Assembly (NCBI GenBank): GCA_039191605.1
Contig: JBCCXL010000003.1
Coordinates: 62,001-126,000, forward strand
From: JBCCXL01 sp039191605
Lineage (GTDB): Bacteria > Acidobacteriota > Thermoanaerobaculia > Multivoradales > JAHZIX01
Length of the DNA: 64,000 nt
Direction: 5' to 3'
Part shown: one piece after another, positions 45,875 to 54,772 of the stretch
How the letters are laid out: every line of letters begins with the position of its first letter
Numbering within the stretch: position 1 is the stretch's first letter
Program-made: the position numbers and the translations under genes
Notes under the pieces: generated by a model
Databases searched by the model: none
What the model saw: the letters and a program-made list of their open reading frames with translations, nothing else
What the model was told of the DNA's origin: nothing

Positions 45875-46546
45875 TCAGCTGGAGTAAGGGCGAGAGACGT
45901 CGTCTTGATAGACGTTGGCGTCGAGGGCGAGGCGCCCTGGGTCGGGGCGATGGGCGGCCGGCCAGCCGACGGGGATCACCACCGCGATGGCGAGATCGGG
46001 GTCCTCTTCGGCGCCGATGGCGCCCTTCACCTGATCTTCATCCCAGCCGTTCATGAAGCAGGAGGCGAGGCCCAAGCTCTCCGCCGCGAGCACCAGGTGA
46101 GTGGCGGCGATCATCGCGTCCTTAACGGCGTACTCGCGGTCTCGGTGGCCGAGCTCATCCTGAAACTCCGGGATCGCCTTGCGGAAGTAGTCCACCACCG
46201 GAGCGGGCCAGGCGCCCTGCTCCTGGCCCTGCTGGAGGATCGGCTCCAAATCCCTACGCCACGCCTTGGGGTGGGCGGCGAAGACGAAGTTCAGGGGAGC
46301 CTGGCCGATGAGCTTTTGGCCGTAGCAGGCGGACATCAATCGCTCGCGGCGCTCTTCGTCTTGGATCACCACGATGCGCCAATCCTGAAGGTTCCAGCTG
46401 CTGGGGGCGGCGACGGTGAGTTCCAGCAGCTCTCGCAGCAGCTCGCTGGAGATCGGCTCGTCGCGAAAGCTCTTCACCGATCGTCGCTGGCGGATGGCCC
46501 GGGGCACGTCGAGGGGAGAGTTGGAGGGGTCGTTAGGGGCGGTCAT
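45875..46546 (-). CDS. Nitroreductase-family flavoprotein
   Basis: 223 residues, standard size. The FMN-binding elements are visible: RQRRSVKSFRDEPI at the N-terminus, AAPSSWNLQDWRIVVI, and near the C-terminus GLASCFMNGWDEDQV. It should be an NAD(P)H-dependent FMN oxidoreductase acting on nitro compounds, quinones or other electrophiles; the substrate is not predictable. ATG 46546 sits next to the divergent oxidoreductase gene with a 322-base gap, and the two could share redox control. Confidence 0.9.
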   Translation of the reverse strand: MTAPNDPSNSPLDVPRAIRQRRSVKSFRDEPISSELLRELLELTVAAPSSWNLQDWRIVVIQDEERRERLMSACYGQKLIGQAPLNFVFAAHPKAWRRDLEPILQQGQEQGAWPAPVVDYFRKAIPEFQDELGHRDREYAVKDAMIAATHLVLAAESLGLASCFMNGWDEDQVKGAIGAEEDPDLAIAVVIPVGWPAAHRPDPGRLALDANVYQDDVSRPYSS

Positions 46547-46868
46547 GGAGGGCTCCCTGCTGCGGGTGGCGGGATGGGTTTGATCGCTGGGGGCGCGGAG
46601 GAAGGGGATCTGAGCAGGCGCGCCGGGGTATTACTTTGAAAGGCGCCTTGAGAAGCTGCATCGGGAGGCTGCATCGGAAGCCGCAGGGGAAATAGCGGCA
46701 GCGGATGAATGCGCGCCGCGGCGACGATAGCATGGGGATCAAGGCTCATCGGATAGATCCGACACGGCCTCCGCTATGTCCCTGAAGACCGCGTCGGAAG
46801 CCGCTACAGAGCCCTCCCCTAGCCGATTCATCCCTGCCCTCAATTCGCCCCATAAGGAGCCTTCCTCA
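46547..46868. other. Divergent intergenic region, nitroreductase and MDR oxidoreductase
   Basis: 322 bases. The frame from 46776 is open into the downstream gene but looks like a 5' leader read in frame, not a conserved domain. The ribosome site aaggag lies at about 46855-46860. No regulator site was recognised. Confidence 0.5.
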
Positions 46869-47888
46869 ATGCGAGCCATGGCCATCGAGAACAATTTTGG
46901 TGTCGAGAACCTTCACCTCGTGGAGCGCCCGGTGGTCGACCCGGGGCCCGGTGAGGTGAGGCTCCGGATGCTGACGGCCTCCCTCAATTACCGGGATTGG
47001 CTGATGGTGCAGGGCTTCTACAATCCGCGCCAGCCACTGCCCTTGATCCCCTGCTCTGACGGCGTCGGCCTGGTGGAGGCGGTGGGAGAAGGGGTAGAGA
47101 GGGTGGCGCCGGGAGATCGGGTGGCGACGCTCTTCGCGCAGCGCTGGATTTCCGGCCGGCCGACGGTGGAAAAGCTGCGCTCTACCCTGGGAGGACCTTT
47201 CGACGGCACCCTGGCGCAGCACATGGTGCTCTCCGCCGAGGGGGTGGTGCCGGTGCCGGAGCACCTCTCGGACGAAGAGGCGGCGACGCTACCCTGTGCC
47301 GCTCTGACCGCCTGGAGTGCCCTGGTCACCGAGGGGCAGGTGAAGGCGGGGGATACGGTGCTGCTTTTGGGCACCGGCGGGGTCTCGATCTTCGCCCTGC
47401 AAATCGCTCAGCTTTGCGGCTGCCGGGTGATCATCACCTCCAGCAGCGACGAAAAGCTGGAGCGGGCCCGGGCCTTGGGGGCGTGGCAGGGCATCAACTA
47501 TCGCTCGACGCAGCGTTGGGGCAAGAAGGTGTTGGAGCTCACCGAGGGCCGCGGAGCAGATCACGTGGTGGAGGTCGGCGGGGCCGGCACCCTGGAGCAG
47601 AGCCTCACCGCCGCCGCCGTCGGCGGCACCGTGAGCCTGATCGGCGTGCTCTCCGGCGGCAGCGCCGACGTGGGAATCATCTCGGCGCTGATGAAGCAAT
47701 TGCGGCTGCAGGGCATTCTGGTGGGACACCGAGAGGGCTTCGAGGCGATGAACCGAGCCTTTACGGCGGCCAGCCTCAAGCCGGTAGTGGATCGAGTGCT
47801 GCCCTTCGAAGAAGCTCCGGAGGCCCTACGCCAGATGGCTGAGGGGAGTCACTTCGGCAAGATCTGCCTGCGTATCGGGGAGCGCTGA
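46869..47888 (+). CDS. Zinc-independent MDR oxidoreductase (quinone oxidoreductase-like)
   Basis: 339 residues from ATG 46869 (aaggag 8 bases upstream; the longer frame from 46776 would add 31 residues of unlikely protein). Medium-chain dehydrogenase fold: the catalytic GroES-like half contains LNYRDWLMVQGFYNPR and CSDGVGLVEAVGEGVERV; the NAD(P) half has VLLLGTGGVSIFALQIAQLCGCRVI. The zinc-binding cysteine/histidine set of alcohol dehydrogenases is missing, so it is a quinone-oxidoreductase or enoyl-reductase type. LNYRDWL is typical for the subgroup annotated as NAD(P)-dependent alcohol dehydrogenase. Substrate unknown. Confidence 0.9.
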   Translation: MRAMAIENNFGVENLHLVERPVVDPGPGEVRLRMLTASLNYRDWLMVQGFYNPRQPLPLIPCSDGVGLVEAVGEGVERVAPGDRVATLFAQRWISGRPTVEKLRSTLGGPFDGTLAQHMVLSAEGVVPVPEHLSDEEAATLPCAALTAWSALVTEGQVKAGDTVLLLGTGGVSIFALQIAQLCGCRVIITSSSDEKLERARALGAWQGINYRSTQRWGKKVLELTEGRGADHVVEVGGAGTLEQSLTAAAVGGTVSLIGVLSGGSADVGIISALMKQLRLQGILVGHREGFEAMNRAFTAASLKPVVDRVLPFEEAPEALRQMAEGSHFGKICLRIGER

Positions 47889-48077
47889 GCTCAGCCCGGG
47901 GATCGCTCCGAAATCGGGTCCCCTTCCACTAGTGCCGGCAGCCTGGATGCCAGTTTAGATGTCGGCCTGGGCGCCAGCAACGGCGCTAAAACCGGGGCCG
48001 GTGTTGGCTGTAGTACCATCGGCGGCCGAACGCCGCGTTCCGTGCACCCAACTCTTCGTCCATCGCAGGTACACACC

Positions 48078-49943
48078 ATGTCCTACGCTCTAGAGCTCGC
48101 CCAGCAGCAGATTCTCGAACGCTTAGCTCAGGCCGTAGAGGGAGGTGGGGATCTTCCGCTGAATTATGCGCCGCCGAAGGTGGCGGCGGATCTAGCGGCC
48201 CCGCTCTTCCCTCTGGCGAAGGTGCGACGCCAGAACCCGGCCCAGCTGGCCCAGGAGCTGGCGCAGCAGCTGGACTTCAGCGGAACCCTGATCGCGGAGG
48301 CCCAGCCGGCCGGCGGCTTTCTCAACTTCCGCCTCGACCCCCAGGCCTTTGCGCAGCAGGTGCTAGAGGATTTCCGGCAGCGAGGCGATGGCTACGGTGG
48401 CTCGACCGCCGGCGAGGGCAAGACGGTGGTCATCGACTACTCCTCGCCGAATATCGCCAAGCCTTTTTCCGTCGGGCATTTGCGCTCGACGGTGATCGGC
48501 AACTCCCTCTACCGCATCTACCGCTTCCTCGGGTACCGGGTGATCGGCGACAACCACATCGGGGATTGGGGCACGCAATTCGGCAAGCTGCTCTACGCCT
48601 ACGATCGATGGGGCTCGGAAGAGAAAGTCACGGCGGATCCGATTCGCGAGCTCCTTGCTCTCTACGTCAAATACCACCAGGTGGTGGAGGAAGACCCCTC
48701 CATCGATCAAGCGGCGCGGGATTGGTTCCGCCGCCTGGAGTCTGGTGACGAGCAGGCCCAATCTCTGTGGCAGCGCTTCCGGGATCTCTCCTGGCGTGAG
48801 TTCGAGCGCATCTACGATCGCCTGGACGTGAGCTTCGAAGAGGTCCTGGGCGAGAGCTTCTACAACGATCGCCTCGACGCCATCGTCGCCCATTGTTTCG
48901 ACAGCGGATTGGCCCAATGGAGCGAGATCGAGGCCCGCGGCGGTGCTGAGGATGGCCCAGCAGAGGCCGGAGACTCAGAAGCCGGGAACCAAGACGCTGG
49001 AGGCCCAGAGGCTGGAGACGCAGAAGCTGGAGACGCAGGCAGCGCCGGCCCGGGACTAGAGAAGGTGGCGGTGATCCCCCTGGACAGCACGGGCATCGAG
49101 CTGCCGCTGATCATCCAGAAGAGCGACGGTACCTCGCTCTACGCGACGCGGGATCTCGCCACCATTCGCCATCGTCTCGACGCCTTCGATCCGGAGCGCA
49201 TTCTTTACGTGGTGGGCAACGAGCAGAAGCTCTATTTCGAGCAGCTCTTCGCCGCGGCGGAGCTCCTCGGCTGGCGGGCGCAGATGGCCCACGTTCCTTT
49301 CGGCCTGATCCGGCTGCCGCAGGGCAAGATGTCGACCCGCAAGGGTCGAGTGATCTTCCTCGAGGACGTGCTGGACGAGGCGGTGCGGCGGGCGGAGGCG
49401 GTGCTGGAGGATCGCGAGCTTCCAGATGACGAGAAGCGCGCCATCGCCGAGGCGGTGGGCATCGGGGCGGTGAAGTACGCGGATCTGTCTCAGACCCGAA
49501 CCAAGGATGTGCTCTTCGACTGGGACAAGATGCTCAACCTGCAGGGGGATTCGGCGCCCTACCTGCAATATGCCACGGTGCGTATCCGCTCGATCCTGCG
49601 CAAGGCCCAGAAAGAAGGCGTCGCTCAGGAAGGGGAAGGCTCGGCGTCACCCTCTGACTTAGCTTCAGAGTGGCAGAGCCCCCAGGAGCGAGCGCTGCTG
49701 AGCTCCCTGGCGCGCTTTCCGGCGGTGGTGCGCAACGCCGCGGACGGCAATACGCCCCACGTTATTGCCAGTCACCTGATCACCGTGGCGCGGGACTTCA
49801 GCTCCTTCTACAAGGAGCTTTCGGTGCTGCACGCGGAGACCCAGGAGCAGGTAGCGGCGCGCCTGGAGCTGTGCCGCTTCACCGAGGTGGTGTTGGAGCA
49901 GGGCCTCCACCTGCTGGGGATTCGCTGCCCTCAGCAGATGTAG
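48078..49943 (+). CDS. argS: Arginyl-tRNA synthetase
   Basis: Class I synthetase that charges tRNA-Arg; 621 residues from ATG 48078 (a frame from 48042 adds 12 residues without support). N-terminal domain with the additional tRNA-binding region (to about residue 110). HIGH-type motif in DYSSPNIAKPFSVGHLRS, GDWGTQFGKLL, the KMSK-type loop KMSTRKG, KYADLSQTRTKDVLFDW, and the C-terminal anticodon-binding domain with VARDFSSFYKELSVL near the end. An acidic Ala/Gly/Glu-rich insertion of about 39 residues built from 15-base tandem repeats (see 48960) sits at about residue 290-330, just before the conserved LEKVAVIPLDSTGIELPL. It is absent from typical ArgRS. Confidence 0.97.
   Translation: MSYALELAQQQILERLAQAVEGGGDLPLNYAPPKVAADLAAPLFPLAKVRRQNPAQLAQELAQQLDFSGTLIAEAQPAGGFLNFRLDPQAFAQQVLEDFRQRGDGYGGSTAGEGKTVVIDYSSPNIAKPFSVGHLRSTVIGNSLYRIYRFLGYRVIGDNHIGDWGTQFGKLLYAYDRWGSEEKVTADPIRELLALYVKYHQVVEEDPSIDQAARDWFRRLESGDEQAQSLWQRFRDLSWREFERIYDRLDVSFEEVLGESFYNDRLDAIVAHCFDSGLAQWSEIEARGGAEDGPAEAGDSEAGNQDAGGPEAGDAEAGDAGSAGPGLEKVAVIPLDSTGIELPLIIQKSDGTSLYATRDLATIRHRLDAFDPERILYVVGNEQKLYFEQLFAAAELLGWRAQMAHVPFGLIRLPQGKMSTRKGRVIFLEDVLDEAVRRAEAVLEDRELPDDEKRAIAEAVGIGAVKYADLSQTRTKDVLFDWDKMLNLQGDSAPYLQYATVRIRSILRKAQKEGVAQEGEGSASPSDLASEWQSPQERALLSSLARFPAVVRNAADGNTPHVIASHLITVARDFSSFYKELSVLHAETQEQVAARLELCRFTEVVLEQGLHLLGIRCPQQM
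48960..49049 (+). repeat. 15-bp tandem repeat, five full copies, inside argS
   Basis: In-frame 15-base units start at 48960, 48975, 48990, 49005 and 49020, with a diverged sixth at 49035. The consensus gcagaagctggagac encodes A-E-A-G-D; variants give S-E-A-G-N, Q-D-A-G-G and P-E-A-G-D. The repeat forms an acidic flexible insertion in a surface loop of arginyl-tRNA synthetase. Confidence 0.9.
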
Positions 49944-49986
49944 GCGCCTGCGCCGCTCATCGCGGGCGACTCTCGGTCTCTTTTCT

Positions 49987-50016
49987 CCCCCGCCGTCCCC
50001 CGCCGTCCCCCGCCGT
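49987..50016 (+). repeat. 10-bp tandem repeat, three copies
   Basis: Three perfect copies of cccccgccgt, followed by the related cccgcgccgg, lie between the argS stop and the stop of the convergent membrane-protein gene at 50038. Confidence 0.9.
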
Positions 50017-50037
50017 CCCGCGCCGGGGGAGAGGGCC

Positions 50038-50817
50038 TCAATCACAAAGTTCCAGCGGCTCTAAGAAGGCCCGAATGCGTTCCGGGTCGGCGACGGTGCC
50101 GGCGTAGTCCGGCACCTCTTCGCCGGGCACCGCGGCCTCCGGATTCTGCCCCAGCCAGATACCCATGGGCGGCACTTCATCCGGGGCGCAGTCGAAGAGC
50201 AGCAGGGTGATGAGAGCATTCGCCGGTCCTCCGGAGGTCATGTCACTCTCCCCGGTGCCGACGACATAGAGCACGTCACCGGAATCGAGGTTGAGGGTGT
50301 CGCGGCGAATGACCTCGTCGATATCGACGTTGATCCCGGCATCGTCGAGGGAGCTGAGATCGTTGCTGCGACCCTCGAAGAAGTCCTTCATATCCTGCAG
50401 CTCCTGGCCGCCGGAGAGCATCGTCATCAGCTGCTTGTAGCGGAAGAAGATGAAGGCACCGGAGTTGCTGTCATCTAGATTGACTTCGAGATCCGGCCGA
50501 TCCTCCGCGGCCCCTTCCTCTTCCTCTGGGCGATCCGTCAGGACGACGACGTCGGCGAAGAAGGGGATCGACATGCCGATCTCGGCGCGGTAGCCGTCCG
50601 GTAGACGAGGCGAGCCGAGGACGTTCAGGGCCTGAGCCTCCCGGGCGTCGGGATCACTCATCGTCTCGGCAAAATCTTCTGCCGCCTGGTAGGCCCAGAA
50701 TGAAAACCCGCCAAGAACCAGAATTCCTAGCAGCACGATGCAGCCGCAGCCCCCCAAGATCCACAGACAGGCCTTGCGGCTCGATGTGTTGGAGGAAGTA
50801 TCCCGGTAGGCGTTCAT
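50038..50817 (-). CDS. Membrane-anchored protein of unknown function
   Basis: 259 residues. A short cytosolic N-terminus (MNAYRDTSSNTSSRKA) is followed by one membrane helix (LWILGGCGCIVLLGILVLGGFSFWAY, with three cysteines/glycines) and a periplasmic domain of about 210 residues. That domain is acidic and mixed alpha/beta, with FFADVVVLTDRPEEEEG, GAFIFFRYKQLMTMLSG, GDVLYVVGTGESD and a final AFLEPLELCD. I recognise no family. It lies alone; the 581-base region upstream holds another tandem repeat. Confidence 0.7.
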   Translation of the reverse strand: MNAYRDTSSNTSSRKACLWILGGCGCIVLLGILVLGGFSFWAYQAAEDFAETMSDPDAREAQALNVLGSPRLPDGYRAEIGMSIPFFADVVVLTDRPEEEEGAAEDRPDLEVNLDDSNSGAFIFFRYKQLMTMLSGGQELQDMKDFFEGRSNDLSSLDDAGINVDIDEVIRRDTLNLDSGDVLYVVGTGESDMTSGGPANALITLLLFDCAPDEVPPMGIWLGQNPEAAVPGEEVPDYAGTVADPERIRAFLEPLELCD

Positions 50818-51398
50818 TTGCAGGGCTCCTAGAAGGTGCGATGAGGGGTCTTATCTTGGCAGGGTTGGTAACGATTGGGAGCAGCGCGGTGGCCCCAGCC
50901 GGCGGGCGAGGGCCACGGATCTCGCTCTCGGAGGCATTACGCTCGCCGCCGAAGCTTTGTTTCGAAGCTTCCCTTGGCTCGCCTCAGGTTTGCCTCTGGC
51001 TTGCCTTTCGGGGAGCGCGCCAAGGACGAGGGCTGTGGGATATTCTGGAGCGAATCCAGTCGAAGCTCTCTCAGCGTTCCCTTATGGCGGGCCGGTCGGT
51101 GCTCGGGGACGTCGAAATCACTGCGCTGAAACCACTGCGCTGAAATTACTGCGGCGAAATCACCGCGGAGAGAAACTTTTTCGCCGCGGTCATCGTCATC
51201 CTGGCCATGACCTCGAACCCTGTTCCCTTCTCTCTCCCCGCACCGGCTCCGACGCTGGTTCGGGAGAGTGCGCGAGCCGGGAACCACGAGATTCGTCCCG
51301 GGATGAGAAAGAACTCGTTAATGATCTGGAGGCGACCTACGTAGTCTTTCACAGGAGGGGTAGCAGGCACCGAGACCTGCAAGTCTCTCCGGAGGAGG
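50818..51398. other. Long intergenic region with a 14-bp tandem repeat
   Basis: 581 bases between a divergent membrane-protein gene and the sigma-factor operon. The best ORF (ATG 50841, about 100 residues) has a plausible hydrophobic start but ends in repeat-derived sequence and has no recognisable domain. The repeat array is at 51111-51166; a ribosome site ggaggagg lies at 51391-51398. The sigma operon promoter must lie here. Confidence 0.6.
51111..51166 (+). repeat. 14-bp tandem repeat, four copies, upstream of the sigma operon
   Basis: Units at 51111, 51125, 51139 and 51153 follow the pattern g(t/c/g)(c/t)gaaa(t/c)(c/t)ac(t/c)gc. The pattern gctgaaa-ccactgc is the clearest copy. Spacing of 14 bases puts successive copies on nearly opposite sides of the helix (about 1.3 turns apart). 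Confidence 0.85.
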
Positions 51399-52055
51399 AT
51401 GACCTTGATCGCCGCCATGAGCCCAACGCCCGGATCCGTACTTGCGTTCGCCCACCCCAACGCGGATTCTGGATTTGCCCCGAGCCCTACCTTGAGCCCT
51501 ACGTCCAACCATTTCGACGGCGCTCACCGCCAGGCCGTCAGTCCACAGGATCTCGACTCCGTGTTTGAGCAACATTACGATCGAGTGTTCCGTGCCGCGT
51601 ATCGGGTGGTGGGAAACCCTTCGGATGCAGAGGATGTGCTGCAGACGGTCTTTCTACGCCTCGCCCGGCGGGATCAGCTACCGGGGCCGGTGGAAGAGCT
51701 GGGTCCCTATCTCTACCGCGCCGCGGTGAATGCCGCCCTGGATACGATCCGCTCCCGGCGGCGTTCGCGGGCGGTCCCCCTAGAGGATGCCAGCGCTGAT
51801 GCGGAGGAGGATCTCAAGCCCGATCCGGAGCGCCGGCACCACGGTCGTGAGATTCGGGACCAGCTGCGGGACGCCCTGGCGGAGCTCTCGCCGCGGGCGG
51901 CAGAGATCTTCGTGCTGCGGTTCATCGAGGGCTATAGCAACAAAGAGATCGCGGGCATGTTGGGTACGTCACAGAACGCCATCGGGGTGACCCTGCACCG
52001 GGCCCGGGGACAGCTCAAGGACACGCTGGCGCCGCTAGCGGGGAGCTGGACATGA
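51399..52055 (+). CDS. ECF-type RNA polymerase sigma factor
   Basis: 218 residues from ATG 51399; a ribosome-like ggaggagg ends directly before it, so ATG 51417 may be the actual start. Region sigma2 includes LDSVFEQHYDRVFRAAYRVVGNPSDAEDVLQTVFLRL, which contains the core-binding and -10 recognition helices. Region sigma4 includes LSPRAAEIFVLRFIEGYSNKEIAGMLGTSQNAIGVTLHRAR, the -35 reading helix-turn-helix. A 35-residue N-terminal extension precedes sigma2. The next gene (ATGA overlap) encodes a membrane anti-sigma-like protein. The first gene of a six-gene operon that also encodes two ABC transporter pairs. Confidence 0.93.
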   Translation: MTLIAAMSPTPGSVLAFAHPNADSGFAPSPTLSPTSNHFDGAHRQAVSPQDLDSVFEQHYDRVFRAAYRVVGNPSDAEDVLQTVFLRLARRDQLPGPVEELGPYLYRAAVNAALDTIRSRRRSRAVPLEDASADAEEDLKPDPERRHHGREIRDQLRDALAELSPRAAEIFVLRFIEGYSNKEIAGMLGTSQNAIGVTLHRARGQLKDTLAPLAGSWT

Positions 52056-54772
52056 GCCGCCGCGAGGAGGAGCGCCTGGAGCGCCTGCTGGAAGGGGCGG
52101 TAGAGAACCTCTTGGCGGACCGTCCGACGAAGGAGACCGTCACCGCCGCCGCTTCGCGAGTGCGCAGCGCTCTGCGACGCCAGCAGATCCTCTCCGAGCC
52201 CTCCGCCGGAGAGTCGACGCCGCGGGTGATCCGCGGCTGCGGGGACTTCCAGGCGATGATTCCGGACTATCTAAATCACCGCCTGCCGCGGGCGCGGGCG
52301 CTGCTGTTGGAAGATCACACCCGCGGCTGTGTCAGCTGCCGCCGGGCGCTGATCGCCGCTCGGGAAGGTCACCGAGGCGTCGCCGAGCCGGACGGGGAGC
52401 GTTTCGCCTCGGTGGGACGCAGCGCCTGGATGATGAGGGCGGCGGCGGTGCTGGCGGTGATCGGTGCGGCCCTCAGCACCTGGTGGCTGATGGAGGGCGC
52501 GACGCCGAGCTCCAGCGCGCGGGTGGCGGCGCTAGATGGACAGCTGCTGCAGCTGGAGCGCGACGCCTATCTCGATCTCCAGGCGAATGAAGAAGTGCCC
52601 TTCGGTGAGGTGGTGCGCAGCACTCGGGATTCCGGCGCGGTGCTGGAGCTACCGGACGGCTCCCGGGTAGAGATGGCTGCGCGATCCGAGATTCAGCTGG
52701 GGCGCCGCAACGGAGGCACGGTGATCCGCCTGCGGCAGGGCAACGTCATCGTCGATGCCGCGCCCCAGGGGTCGGGACGCCTCTACGTCGATTCAGAGGA
52801 TTGCCTGGTGACCGTTCGCGGCACGGTGTTCTCGGTCAACCGGGGCACCAAGGGCTCCCGGGTTTCGGTGGTCGAGGGGCAAGTCCAGGTGGACACCCAG
52901 GCCCAATCACACACCCTGGCGCCGGGGGATCAGATCTCTACCCATCCGAGCATCATTGCGGTGCCGGTGGCGGACGAGATCGCCTGGAGTCGCGACGTGG
53001 ACGCCTATCGCGATCTGCTGGAGCAGCTGGATCAGCTGCGCCAGGAGGTCGATGATGCTCTCTCCGGTCAGGACCTGCGCACCTCCACGGAGCTGCTGCG
53101 ATGGGTGCCGGGGCAGACGGTGATCTATGGAGCGCTGCCGAACGTGGCGGCGAACCTCCAGGAGGCCTACTACCGAGTCCAGGATCGGGTGAATGAGAGC
53201 CCGGTGCTGCAAGACTTCTGGGAGGACAGCTTCGGTGGCCCGGACGAAGCCTTCGAAGAGGGCCTCTCGCACTTCGCCGCCCTCGGCGAGCAGCTCGGTA
53301 CCGAGGTGGTCTTCGCCGTGGTGGCCGGGGAGGTCGGTGCCGGTGACGGGGAAGAAGAATTGGTGTTGATCGCCGAGAACACCGCCGGCCGCGCCGCCTT
53401 GACCGAATTCATCCAGGCCGAGATCGACAGCGTCGAAGGCGGGTCTGAGACGGTGCGATTGGTGGAGGATCCCTTCACGGGGGCAAGCTCCGCCGCCGGC
53501 TCCGAGGAAGACCTGCTCATCTGGGTGGGAGAAGAGGCGGTGGTCGCTGCGACCTCCTTCGATCACCTGGCTTCGGTGGCCGACTCGGTGGAGGCAGGAA
53601 CGGACTCGCCCTTTGTCGATTCCCCCTTCTATGGCCGCCTCAGCGAAGCCTATGCGGAGGGAGTCGACTACCTGGTGGCGGCGGATCTCGGCTGGATCAT
53701 GGCTCACTCCAACGCTGATGAGGGATCTCCTCAGGAGCTCTCGGCCCTCGAGGCGAGCGGCATTCTCGATGTTCGCTACCTGCTGCTGGAGCGGCAGCCG
53801 AGCCTGATGAACGATCGAGTGGAGCATCGGGTGGAGCTCTCCTTCGACGGCTCCAGACAGGGGCTGGCGGGCTGGCTGGCGGCTCCGGCTCCCATGGGTT
53901 CGCTGGAGCTGATCTCCCCCGACGCCCGTTTCGTTACCGCGGCGCTGGTGAAGGAGCCGGTAGACCTCGCGGAGGACCTCCTCGATCTGCTGGAAACCAT
54001 GACCCCGGATATTCGATCCACTCTGCAGGAGGCGGAATCCCAGCAGGGGTTCTCGATGATCGACGACATCGCGGTGCCCCTCGGCGGCGAGGTGGCCTTC
54101 GCCCTGGACGGGCCGCTGCTGCCGGAGCCGTCGTGGAAGCTGGTGGTGGAGGTCTACGATCCAGAGAGACTTCAGCTCTCGCTACAGGCCCTGGTGGATC
54201 GCTTCAACACCAAGATAGCGGCGACGGACTCCCCGGTGTACCTGAGCTTGAGGCGGCAGGGCTCCCTCGACGGCAATCCCCAGTGGCGCCTGGAGTCCAG
54301 CTTTGCGCAGGTGGGGATTTCCTACCTCTACAGCGGCGGCTATCTGGTGGCGGCGCCGAATCGCTCGGTGCTGCGATCGGCGCTGCAATTCCGCGATAGC
54401 GGCTACCACTTCGCGCGCGCGGATTCCTTTACCCAGCTGCTGCCTCAGGGGCGCCAGGCGAATTTTTCCGGGATCTTCTACCAGGACCTCGGGGACGTGC
54501 TGGGGCCGGTGGCGGAGGTCTTCGGGGGGCTGGCGGGAGATGAGCTCGGTGAGCCTCAGCGAATGGCCCTCCAGGAAATTGCTTCTCGACAAGGCCCGAC
54601 CCTCGCCAGCGCCTATGGGGAAGAGGATCGAATCGTCTTCGTATCCAATAGTCAGAGCGATGCCCTGATGGGTTTGCTGGGGGCGAGTAGCTTCGTTTCC
54701 GGCGATCTGCTGGGCCAACTCATCGATCAGGCGGTAGAACCTACCGCCGGGGATAGCGGGAGCTCCCAATGA
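52052..54772 (+). CDS. Anti-sigma-like zf-HC2/FecR membrane protein with large periplasmic domain
   Basis: 906 residues. Cytosolic N-terminus with a zinc anti-sigma motif: C63, then H89-x3-C93-x2-C96 (EDHTRGCVSC). Membrane helix at about 127-147 (MMRAAAVLAVIGAALSTWWL). FecR-like periplasmic domain at about 190-300 (GEVVRSTRDSGAVLELPDG, LRQGNVIVD, VRGTVFSVN). The remaining 550 residues form a beta-rich region with DUF3352-like character (LRWVPGQTVIYGALPN, EVVFAVVAG, LLIWVGEEAVVAATSFDHL). It should bind the adjacent sigma factor via the zinc domain and release it on an envelope signal. The overlap by 4 bases at both ends fixes it within the operon. Confidence 0.85.
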   Translation: MSRREEERLERLLEGAVENLLADRPTKETVTAAASRVRSALRRQQILSEPSAGESTPRVIRGCGDFQAMIPDYLNHRLPRARALLLEDHTRGCVSCRRALIAAREGHRGVAEPDGERFASVGRSAWMMRAAAVLAVIGAALSTWWLMEGATPSSSARVAALDGQLLQLERDAYLDLQANEEVPFGEVVRSTRDSGAVLELPDGSRVEMAARSEIQLGRRNGGTVIRLRQGNVIVDAAPQGSGRLYVDSEDCLVTVRGTVFSVNRGTKGSRVSVVEGQVQVDTQAQSHTLAPGDQISTHPSIIAVPVADEIAWSRDVDAYRDLLEQLDQLRQEVDDALSGQDLRTSTELLRWVPGQTVIYGALPNVAANLQEAYYRVQDRVNESPVLQDFWEDSFGGPDEAFEEGLSHFAALGEQLGTEVVFAVVAGEVGAGDGEEELVLIAENTAGRAALTEFIQAEIDSVEGGSETVRLVEDPFTGASSAAGSEEDLLIWVGEEAVVAATSFDHLASVADSVEAGTDSPFVDSPFYGRLSEAYAEGVDYLVAADLGWIMAHSNADEGSPQELSALEASGILDVRYLLLERQPSLMNDRVEHRVELSFDGSRQGLAGWLAAPAPMGSLELISPDARFVTAALVKEPVDLAEDLLDLLETMTPDIRSTLQEAESQQGFSMIDDIAVPLGGEVAFALDGPLLPEPSWKLVVEVYDPERLQLSLQALVDRFNTKIAATDSPVYLSLRRQGSLDGNPQWRLESSFAQVGISYLYSGGYLVAAPNRSVLRSALQFRDSGYHFARADSFTQLLPQGRQANFSGIFYQDLGDVLGPVAEVFGGLAGDELGEPQRMALQEIASRQGPTLASAYGEEDRIVFVSNSQSDALMGLLGASSFVSGDLLGQLIDQAVEPTAGDSGSSQ

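Noticed and set aside
50841..51143. Possible small secreted protein starting at ATG 50841
   Set aside because: The first 20 residues look like a signal peptide, but the rest is featureless and runs into the 14-bp repeat; too weak to call.
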